In this document: positions 15,461 to 24,824 of the stretch, one piece after another | How the letters are laid out: each line of letters starts with the position of its first letter | Numbering within the stretch: position 1 is the first letter of the stretch | Assembly: GCA_045124055.1 (NCBI GenBank) | Contig: JBGVKZ010000017.1 | Location: 1 to 64,000 of the forward strand | Origin: CALZKI01 sp045124055 | Lineage (GTDB): Bacteria > Bacillota > Clostridia > Lachnospirales > Lachnospiraceae | Length of the DNA stretch: 64,000 bases | Direction: 5' to 3' | Notes under the pieces: generated by a model | What the model was told of the DNA's origin: nothing | What the model saw: the letters and a program-made list of their open reading frames with translations, nothing else | The model's database searches: none | Position numbers and translations under genes: made by a program

Positions 15461-16540
15461 TTGAAATTCAAGACCAAAATAAAGGATTGCCGCTTGCTTG
15501 TCAGAGTAAAATTTTCATCAGGCGAGTGCTTAAATGATAAAGAACTGGATTTTTTTGCACGTAAGTTTTTTCGAGGATTTTTGAAACCTCAGGTTCTCAA
15601 AAAGAACTTGGTAGAATACTCAGGTCCAACAGGAATAAGCCTTTTGGAACGCTTGAAAAAGCCTGTATCTAAATATGATTTTTTCTTCATTATGGAGCAA
15701 ATTGTAGTGGCAACCCAGAAGATAGAAAATAACAATTTATTCTTACATAATCTGGTACTGGATAAAAAGTATGTGTATATCAATGAAATTACGAAAGAGA
15801 TGCAGTTTATGTATGCACCACTTTTACAGAAGAAACAGGAAAATGATGTGATTGAGTTTATGGAAAGCATTATCTATTCTGTGATTCCAGACAGTACGGA
15901 GAATACAGATTATATTTCAAAGTTCACTTATTACATTAAAAACTTAAAAGAATATAACCCGGATATGATTGAAAAATATATCACCAAGGAAGAACGAGGG
16001 GTTGTAAATACGATTAAGAAAAATAATGTAGGACAAAGTGGTTTTATGACAGACAAGCCTAAAGATTACTATGACCATTATAGTAATGTATCGCAAGGTA
16101 ATTTTGAGGAAGAAGCTACCGGACTTTTAGCAGAAGATGAGGCAACCGGACTTTTATTTGAAGATTACGAAGCAACTGGGCTTTTAAATGAGAATGATGA
16201 GGGAACAGCTTTACTTACAAATGATTACACTACGTCCACTTATGCCAGTTTCCCATCAATTCAAAGGGTTTCCACGGGGGAAAACATTTCAATCAATAAA
16301 TCTGTTTTCCGAATCGGAAAAGAACAAAATTATGTAGATTATTGTGTTACGAATAACAGTGCGGTTAGCAGAAGTCACGCAGATATTGTAACAAGGGGAC
16401 AAACCTATTTTGTAATAGACTTAAATTCCAAAAACAGAACATACATCAATGAACAACCTTTACAGCCACAGTGTGAAGTGGAGATTTTTGATGGAAATAA
16501 ACTGAAACTGGCAGATGAAGAATTTATATTTCATATATAG
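15461..16540 (+). CDS. FHA-domain protein with T-x-L-L repeat array (T7SS signalling)
   Basis: This 359-residue cytoplasmic protein has three parts. Residues 1-180 form a domain shared with the second FHA protein at 23853 (DUF6382-like by layout). Residues 218-256 carry four EAT-G-LL/EGT-A-LL motifs with candidate phosphothreonines at T220, T229, T239 and T249, nine to ten residues apart. Residues about 262-359 form an FHA domain with the binding signature RIGKE, SRSHA and NRTYIN. FHA domains bind phosphothreonine, often reading the +3 residue (leucine here). The array may be phosphorylated by the kinase two genes downstream and bound in cis or trans. The start is TTG at 15461 with AGGAGG nine bases upstream. 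It is the first gene of the secretion operon. Confidence 0.85.
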   Translation: MKFKTKIKDCRLLVRVKFSSGECLNDKELDFFARKFFRGFLKPQVLKKNLVEYSGPTGISLLERLKKPVSKYDFFFIMEQIVVATQKIENNNLFLHNLVLDKKYVYINEITKEMQFMYAPLLQKKQENDVIEFMESIIYSVIPDSTENTDYISKFTYYIKNLKEYNPDMIEKYITKEERGVVNTIKKNNVGQSGFMTDKPKDYYDHYSNVSQGNFEEEATGLLAEDEATGLLFEDYEATGLLNENDEGTALLTNDYTTSTYASFPSIQRVSTGENISINKSVFRIGKEQNYVDYCVTNNSAVSRSHADIVTRGQTYFVIDLNSKNRTYINEQPLQPQCEVEIFDGNKLKLADEEFIFHI

Positions 16541-16569
16541 GTAAAAAGAAGGTATAGGGGAGAAAAGAC

Positions 16570-17331
16570 GTGAGATTTATTGTGACAGCAGATACGGATA
16601 TTGGAACAACAAAGGACACCAATCAAGATAGTGTTCTTGTCAAACACGCAATTTATCAGGAACAAGAAGTGTTAATGGCGATTGTATGTGATGGTATGGG
16701 TGGCTTATCCAAGGGGGAACTGGCAAGTGCGACAGTCATCAGAGCCTTTAATCAATGGTTCGATGAAGAATTGGAAAAAGAACTTAATCCATTAGATATG
16801 CAAACGATTGGCAGTAAATGGGAATGTATGTTAAAAGACTTAAACTTAAAGATTTCGGAATATGGAATTGATATTGGAGCCAGTCTAGGTACTACATTCT
16901 CAGGGATATTGTTTGTGGACGATTCTTATGTTGTGGCCCATGTAGGTGATACAAGAATTTATCATCTTGGCAAGGAACTAATGCAATTAACTGAAGACCA
17001 AACCTTTATTGCACGGGAAATAAAAAAGGGAACTATCACGAAGGAAATGGCAAAAACGGATAAGAGACGAAATATGCTGCTTCAGTGTATTGGTGCTTCC
17101 AAAATGGTAGAGCCACAGGTTTTTTATGGAACGACTCAAAAGGGAACTTATCTTTTATGCTCTGATGGTTTTCGACATGAAATTAGTGAAAAGGAAATAT
17201 ATGAAACTTTAAAGGCAAAACAAATGCATGATAAAGAAATGATGCATCAAAAGGTCAGATATTTAATGGAGCAGGTGAAAATACGACAGGAAAAAGACAA
17301 CATTTCCGCAATTTTGATAAAAGTGGATTGA
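16570..17331 (+). CDS. PP2C-family Ser/Thr protein phosphatase
   Basis: This 253-residue PPM/PP2C phosphatase keeps the metal-binding aspartates (NQDS near residue 20, CDGMGG, the aspartate of LCSDGF and the final KDNIS) plus GDTRIY. It should reverse phosphorylation by the adjacent kinase, acting on the FHA proteins or the T-x-L-L protein. The GTG start has GGGGAG upstream, and only ten bases separate it from the kinase gene. Bacterial PP2C/STK pairs usually form one on-off switch; here the pair is embedded in a secretion operon, as pppA/ppkA are in type VI systems. Confidence 0.92.
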   Translation: MRFIVTADTDIGTTKDTNQDSVLVKHAIYQEQEVLMAIVCDGMGGLSKGELASATVIRAFNQWFDEELEKELNPLDMQTIGSKWECMLKDLNLKISEYGIDIGASLGTTFSGILFVDDSYVVAHVGDTRIYHLGKELMQLTEDQTFIAREIKKGTITKEMAKTDKRRNMLLQCIGASKMVEPQVFYGTTQKGTYLLCSDGFRHEISEKEIYETLKAKQMHDKEMMHQKVRYLMEQVKIRQEKDNISAILIKVD

Positions 17332-17341
17332 GGGGAAAAAA

Positions 17342-19030
17342 ATGACTGAAATTGGAACCGTTATAGACGGAAAATATGAAATATTAAAAGAGATAGGAAA
17401 AGGTGGTATGTCTGTTGTTTATCTGGCAATGGATAAACATTTAAACAAACAGTGGGCAGTAAAAGAAATTAGAAAACAAGGCAGTGGGAGAAATGATGAT
17501 ATCGTAGTCAACAGTCTTTTAGCAGAAGCAAATATGATGAAAAGACTGGACCACCCTGCTTTGCCACGAATTGTAGATATTATTGATAATGGTGTAACGA
17601 TTTACATTGTTATGGACTACATAGAAGGGGAATCTTTAGACAAAATATTGGCTACGGAAGGCATTCAGTCTGAGGAGTTGGTGATTGGCTGGGCAAAGCA
17701 ACTTTGTGATGCTTTGTCTTATTTGCATACCCAAAAACCACCGATTATTTATCGCGATATGAAACCGGCGAACGTTATGCTTAAGCCGGAAGGTAACATC
17801 AAAATCATTGATTTTGGTATTGCCAGAGAATACAAAGAACAAAACCTTGCAGATACCACGGTGCTTGGAACAAAGGGATATGCACCACCGGAACAGTATA
17901 GCGGACAGACAGACCAACGAAGTGATATTTTTGCATTAGGCATGACAATGCATCATTTATTGACAGGGGTTGACCCAAGAAACGGAGAGGCATATGTCCC
18001 GGTAAGACAGTGGAATCCAGAGATTTCTGAAGGCTTGGAATCTATTGTTGATAAGTGTGTGCAGCCGGCAGCAGAAAACAGATATCAAACCTGTGCGGAT
18101 TTATTGTATGACTTGGAACATCCGGAACTGATTAGTAAAGATTTTAAGAAAAAGCAAAAAAGAAAGTTAGCTTCCTTTGTAGCAATGGTAGGAGTTTCGA
18201 CTTTGATGCTGATAACAGGAATTGTGTGTAATCTTTTTTCTACACGCGTTAGTAATAATACATATGACAACCTGATTTCCGTTATGGCATCTACTTCCTA
18301 TGAGGAAAAAATAGAAAGTTATAAAGAAGCCATTGAAATTTATCCATATGACACAAGAGCTTATATGTGTATTTTAGAAGCCTACGAAAATGAAGGGGTA
18401 TTTAGTAAGACCCAAAATGATGAATTTATGGCACTTTATAATGCGAATAAAGATGGATTTGATACGACTACCACAGAGGTTGCCCAGTTAAATTACAAAA
18501 TCGGTATGATGTATTTTAACTACTATACCAATGAAGATGGAACGGTTAGTTTTTCTAACAGAGTACAAAAGGCACACCCTTTTTTTGCCGCAAATTATGA
18601 AAATTCGACAATTTCGGATGGTTTTGAAGAAAAGAATCTTTCCGATTGTTACTACCAGATTTGCTCCTTTTACAAAAAATATATTTTGAGTTCCGCAACT
18701 GTGGAGGAGGCATCAAAGGAAAGTTATGAAGAACTTTTTTCTACCATAGAGGCAACATTGGAAACGGTGCAGGAAGCCAGTGCATATGACCAGTTAACTC
18801 TGTATAATGGTACGTTTATGCTTTTATACGACCAAAGAAGCAGTATGGTTTCCGTAAATGTGGAGGAAGAAACGGTTCAGACACTGCTGAAAGAGGTATA
18901 TGACAGTGCAAAAAGTTTAACGGTACAAAAGGAACAGTCTCAGAAGCTGCAAAAGGAAATTGTAGATAATTATGAAATATATAGCGAAGCAATTTCGCGA
19001 GTTTATTTGAATGTGAAGGAGAAAAATTAA
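17342..19030 (+). CDS. Membrane Ser/Thr protein kinase with extracytoplasmic domain (EssB/YukC-like topology)
   Basis: This 562-residue Hanks-type kinase has the glycine loop GKGGMS, ATP lysine K41, catalytic D139 in YRDMKPAN, D157 of DFG and an activation loop with several threonines (ADTTVLGTKGYAPPEQ). All catalytic elements are intact. A single span at about 277-300 leads to a helical extracytoplasmic domain of about 260 residues with no PASTA repeats. T7SSb systems have EssB/YukC, a membrane pseudokinase with the same kinase-TM-helical order. No separate EssB is visible here, so this active kinase may fill that role while also signalling. It is followed after three bases by the T-x-L-L membrane protein. 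Confidence 0.9.
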   Translation: MTEIGTVIDGKYEILKEIGKGGMSVVYLAMDKHLNKQWAVKEIRKQGSGRNDDIVVNSLLAEANMMKRLDHPALPRIVDIIDNGVTIYIVMDYIEGESLDKILATEGIQSEELVIGWAKQLCDALSYLHTQKPPIIYRDMKPANVMLKPEGNIKIIDFGIAREYKEQNLADTTVLGTKGYAPPEQYSGQTDQRSDIFALGMTMHHLLTGVDPRNGEAYVPVRQWNPEISEGLESIVDKCVQPAAENRYQTCADLLYDLEHPELISKDFKKKQKRKLASFVAMVGVSTLMLITGIVCNLFSTRVSNNTYDNLISVMASTSYEEKIESYKEAIEIYPYDTRAYMCILEAYENEGVFSKTQNDEFMALYNANKDGFDTTTTEVAQLNYKIGMMYFNYYTNEDGTVSFSNRVQKAHPFFAANYENSTISDGFEEKNLSDCYYQICSFYKKYILSSATVEEASKESYEELFSTIEATLETVQEASAYDQLTLYNGTFMLLYDQRSSMVSVNVEEETVQTLLKEVYDSAKSLTVQKEQSQKLQKEIVDNYEIYSEAISRVYLNVKEKN

Positions 19031-19032
19031 GT

Positions 19033-19458
19033 ATGGCACAGGTTTTATCAATTATATCAATTATCTCTTTCATTGTAGCAGGGCTTACATTTTTACTTGC
19101 CGTTTTTTTCTGGTTCAAGTTTAAAATCCCTTCAGTTATTGGGGATTTATCTGGTCGCACAGCAAGAAAATCCATTGCAAAGATGCGACAGAATAGTGAG
19201 AATGCAGGAAAAAAAGAAGTTAATGCCACCACTTTGCTGAGCTATGAGAACAACGCCACTACATTATTGGCGGATACAAACAACGAAACGACTTTACTTG
19301 CATATGAAAACAATGAAACTTCGTTACTGATAAATGAAAACAATGAAACCACCTTGCTTGTTGCAGATGCCAAAGTATCTGGTAGTGGCGTTTCTAAAAA
19401 TCATTTCGTAATGCTTGATGAAATTATGCTTATACATACAAATGAAGTTATTGTTTAA
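19033..19458 (+). CDS. Single-span membrane protein with five T-x-L-L decapeptide repeats
   Basis: This 141-residue protein has an N-terminal membrane span (about 5-28), a basic juxtamembrane region and, at residues 64-113, five consecutive ten-residue repeats of the form N-[AE]-T-[TS]-L-L-x4. I recognise no family. The cytoplasmic repeats look like an array of kinase sites and FHA docking motifs, which could gather FHA proteins at the membrane beside the kinase encoded three bases upstream. Its small size and single span invite comparison with EssA, but sequence support for that is lacking. A near-ATG start at 19033 follows the kinase stop closely. Confidence 0.75.
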   Translation: MAQVLSIISIISFIVAGLTFLLAVFFWFKFKIPSVIGDLSGRTARKSIAKMRQNSENAGKKEVNATTLLSYENNATTLLADTNNETTLLAYENNETSLLINENNETTLLVADAKVSGSGVSKNHFVMLDEIMLIHTNEVIV

Positions 19459-19506
19459 GGGGATTTATATAGAGACAACAAGCTAAGGTACATAAGGAGA
19501 AAGCAT

Positions 19507-22500
19507 ATGAAACAGACAAAGAAAAAATTATTTGGTAAGATTTTGCCTATCTTTTTGATTGTTGCAATCATCTTTAATTTATTGCCACTACCAGAAGGCA
19601 TAGTATACGCCGCAGAGTCAGGAGAAGAAGAAAATGAGGAGCCAAGTAATGACAGTGGCGATGAATCAGGCGAAGAAAATAATGATGAATTGCTGGAAAT
19701 TACAGATTTCGTCGTAACACCAACACAAAGAGAGTATGACGGAAGTTGTTATGAGGCAGCTACCATTTTGGGAGAACAAGCTGGTGATAAAATTACCTAT
19801 CAGTTGGCAGATGAAGAAGAAACAAATACTATGCCTATGATAGATAAAATAGGGCAATATTCACTTACGGTTAAAGTGGAAAGAACAGGATATAAGCCAT
19901 ATGAAACTACGGTAGTAGCTGAGATTTTTGCTAAAACAATGAATCTTACTGTTACAGCCTATGAGGGAGTATATGACAAAGAAGAAAAAGATGCACTAAG
20001 TATAGAGGGAATCCTGGAAGGTGACGTGGTGGAATATCGATTAAATGGCGGAGAAGCACAGTCGACAATTCCTAAGATTTCAGATGCAGGAACGTATACG
20101 ATTTCAGTGCATATAGAACGAGAAAACTACTTGGACTATGATAAGGAGTTTACAGCCAAAATAGAAGAAGCAGACCTTGAGGGTGTGGAAATCGAAACTT
20201 ATGAAGGTATTTATGACGAAAAAGAACATACTTTAGTAAGTCTAAAAGGTACTTTAGAAACAGATGAAGTGGAATATAAAGTTGGCACAGAAGAATGGAG
20301 CAAAGATAAGCCGGTAGGTACAAATGCCAATGAATATGAAATTAAGGTAAGAGTAAAAAGAGAAAATTATGCACTGAAAGAGTTTACTGGTCTAAAGGCC
20401 ATCATTGGACAACAGAATCAAAGTTTAGTTTTCAATCATTTTACAGGACAGCAATCTGACAAAACGATACAGGGAAACTTTGAAGATGTAACCTTTGATT
20501 TTTCAGCCACAGATGAAACTAAATTGGCAGGTGGCACAATTTCTTATTCGCTAGAATTTGAGTCAGAAGAAGATAAAGATATCGCCCAGATAGATGAAAA
20601 TGGAATTTTGACCGTTAAGGATGCAGGAACAATTACTGTGGTTGCTAAGCTTTCTGGCAATCAAAATTATAGTGAGTGCGAAATCAGGCATACATTAACT
20701 GTTTTTTTGCAAAAGAAGGCTGATGGGGATTTTATGAGCTTTGATGAGGCAGGAATCAGCTATACTCTAGGCGAAAATTCCGGTGTTGTTTCAACAAAGC
20801 AGGCCACTAAAAAATATACCCGTGATAATGGAACAATTACATATAGCATTGATAAAAATGATATTGGTTTAGCCTGTGAAGAAAGCACAGGAAAAATTAC
20901 GGTAGAGGATTATAGTACCCTTGTAGATGCTATGAACAAAAATAATGGAGTTGTTACTGTAGAGGTTAAAGCCGTTAAATCTAGGAGCAATCGATATGAT
21001 GAAGATACGGTTTCCTACGGTATACAGATTTCTTTTATGGAAACACCGGAAAATCCCTATGTAACCAGTGGAACTATTGGAGAAAATGACTGGTACATAA
21101 GCGATGTTACTTTGAAACCGGCAGATAATTCTTATACAATTTCAGATTCCTGTGAGCTAGATAGCTTTGGAGAAAGTGTTTCAATAAATGATAAAAAAAG
21201 TGGATATGTATATTTGCGCCATAAAGATAGCGGTGGTATTACAAATGGCATTTCCTATGCAGATGTCAAGGTAGATACAATACAACCTACTATGGAAGTA
21301 TCTTGTAATACGCCTGGAAGTCAGACAGAAGATATGCAATATTATAGCGAAAATTTTGTAGGTACTATTACTATTACGGAAAAGAATTTTGTTCCACAAA
21401 ACATTTTGGTAACAGTTACAAAGGAAAATGGGACAACATATAATGCCAGCGTGAATTGGTCCAATGTAAAAGATGTGCATACCGGTAAATTTACTATTCC
21501 GGCTGGCAAAGACCACACAAATGATGGAGATTTTACTTTTACAGTAGCTGGAAAAGACGAGGCAGGAAATGAACTGGAAGAAGGATATGTATCAGAAACA
21601 ATACGAATTGATACGAAAGTTCCAATTTTAACGGTTAGTTATTCTAATAAAAATGTTGTAAACACGTTGGTAGACAGTGAAGGAAATTCCCGTCAGTACT
21701 TGAATGCGGCTCAGGTCGCAACCATTACCGTAGAAGATGAGCATTTGGATATTCTGGATACGGAAATATCGATTGCGGCAAAAGACGTGGCTGGAGGAAA
21801 CCTTGACCAATCGCAACTGATAAGTCAAACAGAATGGAAGCAGGAAGGTAATCAATATGTAAAAAAGATTTCCTTTACTGGAGAGGCAAATTATAAGCTG
21901 GATATTACTTGTAAAGATTTAGCAAAAAATACAATGATTTTAACAAAGGATAATTGTTTTACGGTGGATAAATCGTCACCGAAAAATTTGGATATTCAAT
22001 ATAGTACAAGTATTCTTGACACGGTTTTAGAGGCCGTATCCTTTGGCTTTTATAATGCAAAAACCCAGGTCACGATTACTGCGGAAGATGATATTAGTGG
22101 AATTAATACTATGACGTATAGCTATGTAAAGGCAGGAAATGTCAGCAATATCAATGGAGAATTGATTAATCAGACCATTCCGGAAAGTAGTATAGCCTAT
22201 TCGAATAACGGAAAAATAGCAACAGCCAAATTTGAAATCCCAAGCGGAGCTCTTGGTGCGACGACTCAGTTTAACGGAAATGTGGAATTCACAGCTACAG
22301 ACCGAACAGGTTTAAGTAGCGGCGTTAAGGGAACAAAGCGTCTTGTGGTGGATAATATTTCTCCGACTATTTCGGTTTCTTATAACGACCCAGTTAGTGA
22401 AAACGAAGGCATTTTGTACTATGACGAAACTGTCACTGCCACCATTACCATAGAGGAGGCAAATTTTTTCGCAGAAGATGTCAAAGTTATGGTAACTAAA

Positions 22501-23820
22501 GATGAGGGAACTCCTTATGATGTTACGCCCCAGTGGGAAGGAAACCACACGGATATTCATATAGGCACAATTTTACTTGCTGAAGATGGAAATTATACAA
22601 TTACCATTGACTATACAGATAAATCTACCAACAAGATGGAGACATATACTTCGGATTTATTGGTTGTTGATACGGTAATAGAGGACCCTATTATTTCTAT
22701 CAATGGAAAAACAGAAAGTGGACTTGCCTACCAGGATGAAGTGATTCCTGAAATTTCCTTTGAAGACGATAATTTTGAGGATTATGAAATTCTTTTAACT
22801 CGTACAAGATACGGAGAAAAGGACATTGATGTTACAGAACAATTTATCAGTGGTCATATGTCAGTCAATGAAACTGGTGGACATGGAACCTTTGATGAGT
22901 TTGATAAAACCATAGAAAATGATGGAATTTATACCCTAAGTGTAACCATTACAGATAAAGCAGGACATGAAAGCAACGTCGTAAATGTATTTACTGTAAA
23001 CCGATTTGGTTCCGTATATGAGTATGAAGATTACCTTGCAAAATTGGTTGCAGATGGTGGGGCTTATGTAAATAGTGTTACAGAAGATTTGATTATTACA
23101 GAATATAACGCAGATAGATTGGTAACGGATTCCATATATATTGAGATTACCAAAGATGGTAAGCCATTAGAGGACGTGGCATATGAAATGAATCCGGAGG
23201 CAGAAAGTGCTACAGAGATAGGAGAAAGTGGTTGGTTTCAGTATGAATACCGCATTGATAAAGAAAACTTTACGTCTGATGGAGTATATAAAATTTCCAT
23301 TTCCTCAGAGGATGAAACCGGAAATACACCGGAAAATAATAATTATGAAGATAAGCTGATTGTTTTTCGTGTGGATAACACCATTCCGGAAATTACCAGT
23401 GTAGTAGGACTTGAGGAAACTATCGTCAATGCACAGGAAGTAGAAGTAAAATATGATGTTTACGATACGATTGGTTTAAAGTCTGTCAACGTCTATGTGG
23501 ACGGAAAACCATTGGGAGAAGAAATAACGGATTTTGGTACAGACAGCAATAATTATTCCGGTAGTTTTGTTTTGGAAGAAAGCAAAAGTCAGCAAAAAGT
23601 TCAAATTGTTGTGGAAGATATGGCAGGAAATATTACGGATACTGATTCTGAAACTTTTACAAGTGCCTATGCTTTCCATAACTCCATTACAGTATCTACC
23701 AATGTATTGGTACGTTTTACAGCCAACAAACCGTTGCTTTTTGGAACAATTATCGGTACAGCTGTGATAGTGGCAGCAGGCAGTTTACTTATTGTTACAA
23801 GAAGAAAGAAAAGGATGTAA
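19507..23820 (+). CDS. Giant Ig-like surface protein of the T7SS locus
   Basis: This 1437-residue protein has a signal-like N-terminal span (about 10-30, ending VYAAES), a very acidic linker, repeated beta-rich modules and a C-terminal span (about 1408-1430) with a basic tail RRKKRM. The modules repeat landmarks such as VDTIQPTMEVS, VDNISPTISVS, TITITEKNF and TITIEEANF at roughly 100-200 residue intervals, typical of bacterial Ig-like folds. There is no LPxTG sorting signal. Two terminal spans around a large outer domain mirror EsaA/YueB of T7SSb, which projects from the cell, although the folds differ. It could be a surface conduit, adhesin or phage receptor. RBS AAGGAG precedes ATG 19507. 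Confidence 0.75.
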   Translation: MKQTKKKLFGKILPIFLIVAIIFNLLPLPEGIVYAAESGEEENEEPSNDSGDESGEENNDELLEITDFVVTPTQREYDGSCYEAATILGEQAGDKITYQLADEEETNTMPMIDKIGQYSLTVKVERTGYKPYETTVVAEIFAKTMNLTVTAYEGVYDKEEKDALSIEGILEGDVVEYRLNGGEAQSTIPKISDAGTYTISVHIERENYLDYDKEFTAKIEEADLEGVEIETYEGIYDEKEHTLVSLKGTLETDEVEYKVGTEEWSKDKPVGTNANEYEIKVRVKRENYALKEFTGLKAIIGQQNQSLVFNHFTGQQSDKTIQGNFEDVTFDFSATDETKLAGGTISYSLEFESEEDKDIAQIDENGILTVKDAGTITVVAKLSGNQNYSECEIRHTLTVFLQKKADGDFMSFDEAGISYTLGENSGVVSTKQATKKYTRDNGTITYSIDKNDIGLACEESTGKITVEDYSTLVDAMNKNNGVVTVEVKAVKSRSNRYDEDTVSYGIQISFMETPENPYVTSGTIGENDWYISDVTLKPADNSYTISDSCELDSFGESVSINDKKSGYVYLRHKDSGGITNGISYADVKVDTIQPTMEVSCNTPGSQTEDMQYYSENFVGTITITEKNFVPQNILVTVTKENGTTYNASVNWSNVKDVHTGKFTIPAGKDHTNDGDFTFTVAGKDEAGNELEEGYVSETIRIDTKVPILTVSYSNKNVVNTLVDSEGNSRQYLNAAQVATITVEDEHLDILDTEISIAAKDVAGGNLDQSQLISQTEWKQEGNQYVKKISFTGEANYKLDITCKDLAKNTMILTKDNCFTVDKSSPKNLDIQYSTSILDTVLEAVSFGFYNAKTQVTITAEDDISGINTMTYSYVKAGNVSNINGELINQTIPESSIAYSNNGKIATAKFEIPSGALGATTQFNGNVEFTATDRTGLSSGVKGTKRLVVDNISPTISVSYNDPVSENEGILYYDETVTATITIEEANFFAEDVKVMVTKDEGTPYDVTPQWEGNHTDIHIGTILLAEDGNYTITIDYTDKSTNKMETYTSDLLVVDTVIEDPIISINGKTESGLAYQDEVIPEISFEDDNFEDYEILLTRTRYGEKDIDVTEQFISGHMSVNETGGHGTFDEFDKTIENDGIYTLSVTITDKAGHESNVVNVFTVNRFGSVYEYEDYLAKLVADGGAYVNSVTEDLIITEYNADRLVTDSIYIEITKDGKPLEDVAYEMNPEAESATEIGESGWFQYEYRIDKENFTSDGVYKISISSEDETGNTPENNNYEDKLIVFRVDNTIPEITSVVGLEETIVNAQEVEVKYDVYDTIGLKSVNVYVDGKPLGEEITDFGTDSNNYSGSFVLEESKSQQKVQIVVEDMAGNITDTDSETFTSAYAFHNSITVSTNVLVRFTANKPLLFGTIIGTAVIVAAGSLLIVTRRKKRM

Positions 23821-23852
23821 CACAAGAGAAATGCAACAGTAAGAGGTAGGAA

Positions 23853-24809
23853 ATGAATGCTCTTTTAGAAAAGAATTTACTTACAAAAATGGTATGTGGT
23901 TCAAATCTGTCCTATATTTTGACAGAAAATTCTATGTTTTTGACCACAGAATACAAGGTTTTGCAAAGTCAGGGAAAAGGCTGCTTTGTGAAGTGTATGA
24001 AAATGACCTATAACGGAAAAATCCAGTTATATTATTTGACCGGTGCTTATAAGTCACTTTCTACAATGTTGCCTACTTTAGACGGAGAAGGTTTGATGAC
24101 CATTGTTGCTAACTTATTTAGCAACATTATAGAAGTGAAGAACAACGGATTTTTAGCTTGTCAAAATATAGATATCTCATTGGACAACATCTATATTGAG
24201 CCGGCGAACTATCAAGTGCATTTAATGTATTTGCCATTGAGTGAACGTATTTATGGAGACTATGGCATTTTTGAAAATGAGATTCGTACAGAGCTTATTA
24301 AGGTAATTTCTGATAGTGCGGTGTTGTCATCACCAAAGACTATGCAGCTTGTAGCAGATTTGTCAGATGGAACTATAGCCTTGGAGGCACTTCTAGGCAA
24401 GTTAAAAGGCTATGTAAGCGGTAGTGCTACTATGACACAGAATGCAATGGTACATAGTGAGATGACACAAAATTCGCTAATTCAGCAAAATCCTCAGATA
24501 GTGAAGGGGATTTTGAAAATTATTGCGTTAAATGCACCTTCCAGAGTGGAAATTAATGTTACCAAGGACAAATTTATTCTCGGAAAAAATCCTTCTTTAG
24601 TGGACGGAGTCCTTTCTTTCAACAATATGATAAGCCGTAAACACTGTGAAATCAGTAAAGTAAGTGGAGGCTATTTTGTTACGGATTTAGGTAGTGCAAA
24701 TGGAACTTATGTAAACCGAAAAAAGATTCAGCCAGGTATACCTTGTCCCGTTGGGAATGGAGACATTATCCGTTTGGCAAATAGCGATTTTCAAGTAGTA
24801 GTTGGATAA
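23853..24809 (+). CDS. Second FHA-domain protein (DUF6382-like N-terminus)
   Basis: This 318-residue cytoplasmic protein is a paralogue of the first FHA protein. The N-terminal domain aligns with it around LDNIYIEPANYQVHLMYLPL. The C-terminal FHA domain (about 225-318) has ILGKNP, SRKHCE and NGTYVNR, the canonical phosphothreonine-binding set. It lacks the T-x-L-L array, so it is a candidate reader of the arrays on the other proteins. It lies between the surface protein and the ParA-like ATPase, 15 bases before the latter. Confidence 0.85.
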   Translation: MNALLEKNLLTKMVCGSNLSYILTENSMFLTTEYKVLQSQGKGCFVKCMKMTYNGKIQLYYLTGAYKSLSTMLPTLDGEGLMTIVANLFSNIIEVKNNGFLACQNIDISLDNIYIEPANYQVHLMYLPLSERIYGDYGIFENEIRTELIKVISDSAVLSSPKTMQLVADLSDGTIALEALLGKLKGYVSGSATMTQNAMVHSEMTQNSLIQQNPQIVKGILKIIALNAPSRVEINVTKDKFILGKNPSLVDGVLSFNNMISRKHCEISKVSGGYFVTDLGSANGTYVNRKKIQPGIPCPVGNGDIIRLANSDFQVVVG

Positions 24810-24824
24810 GGAAGGGTAATAAAT

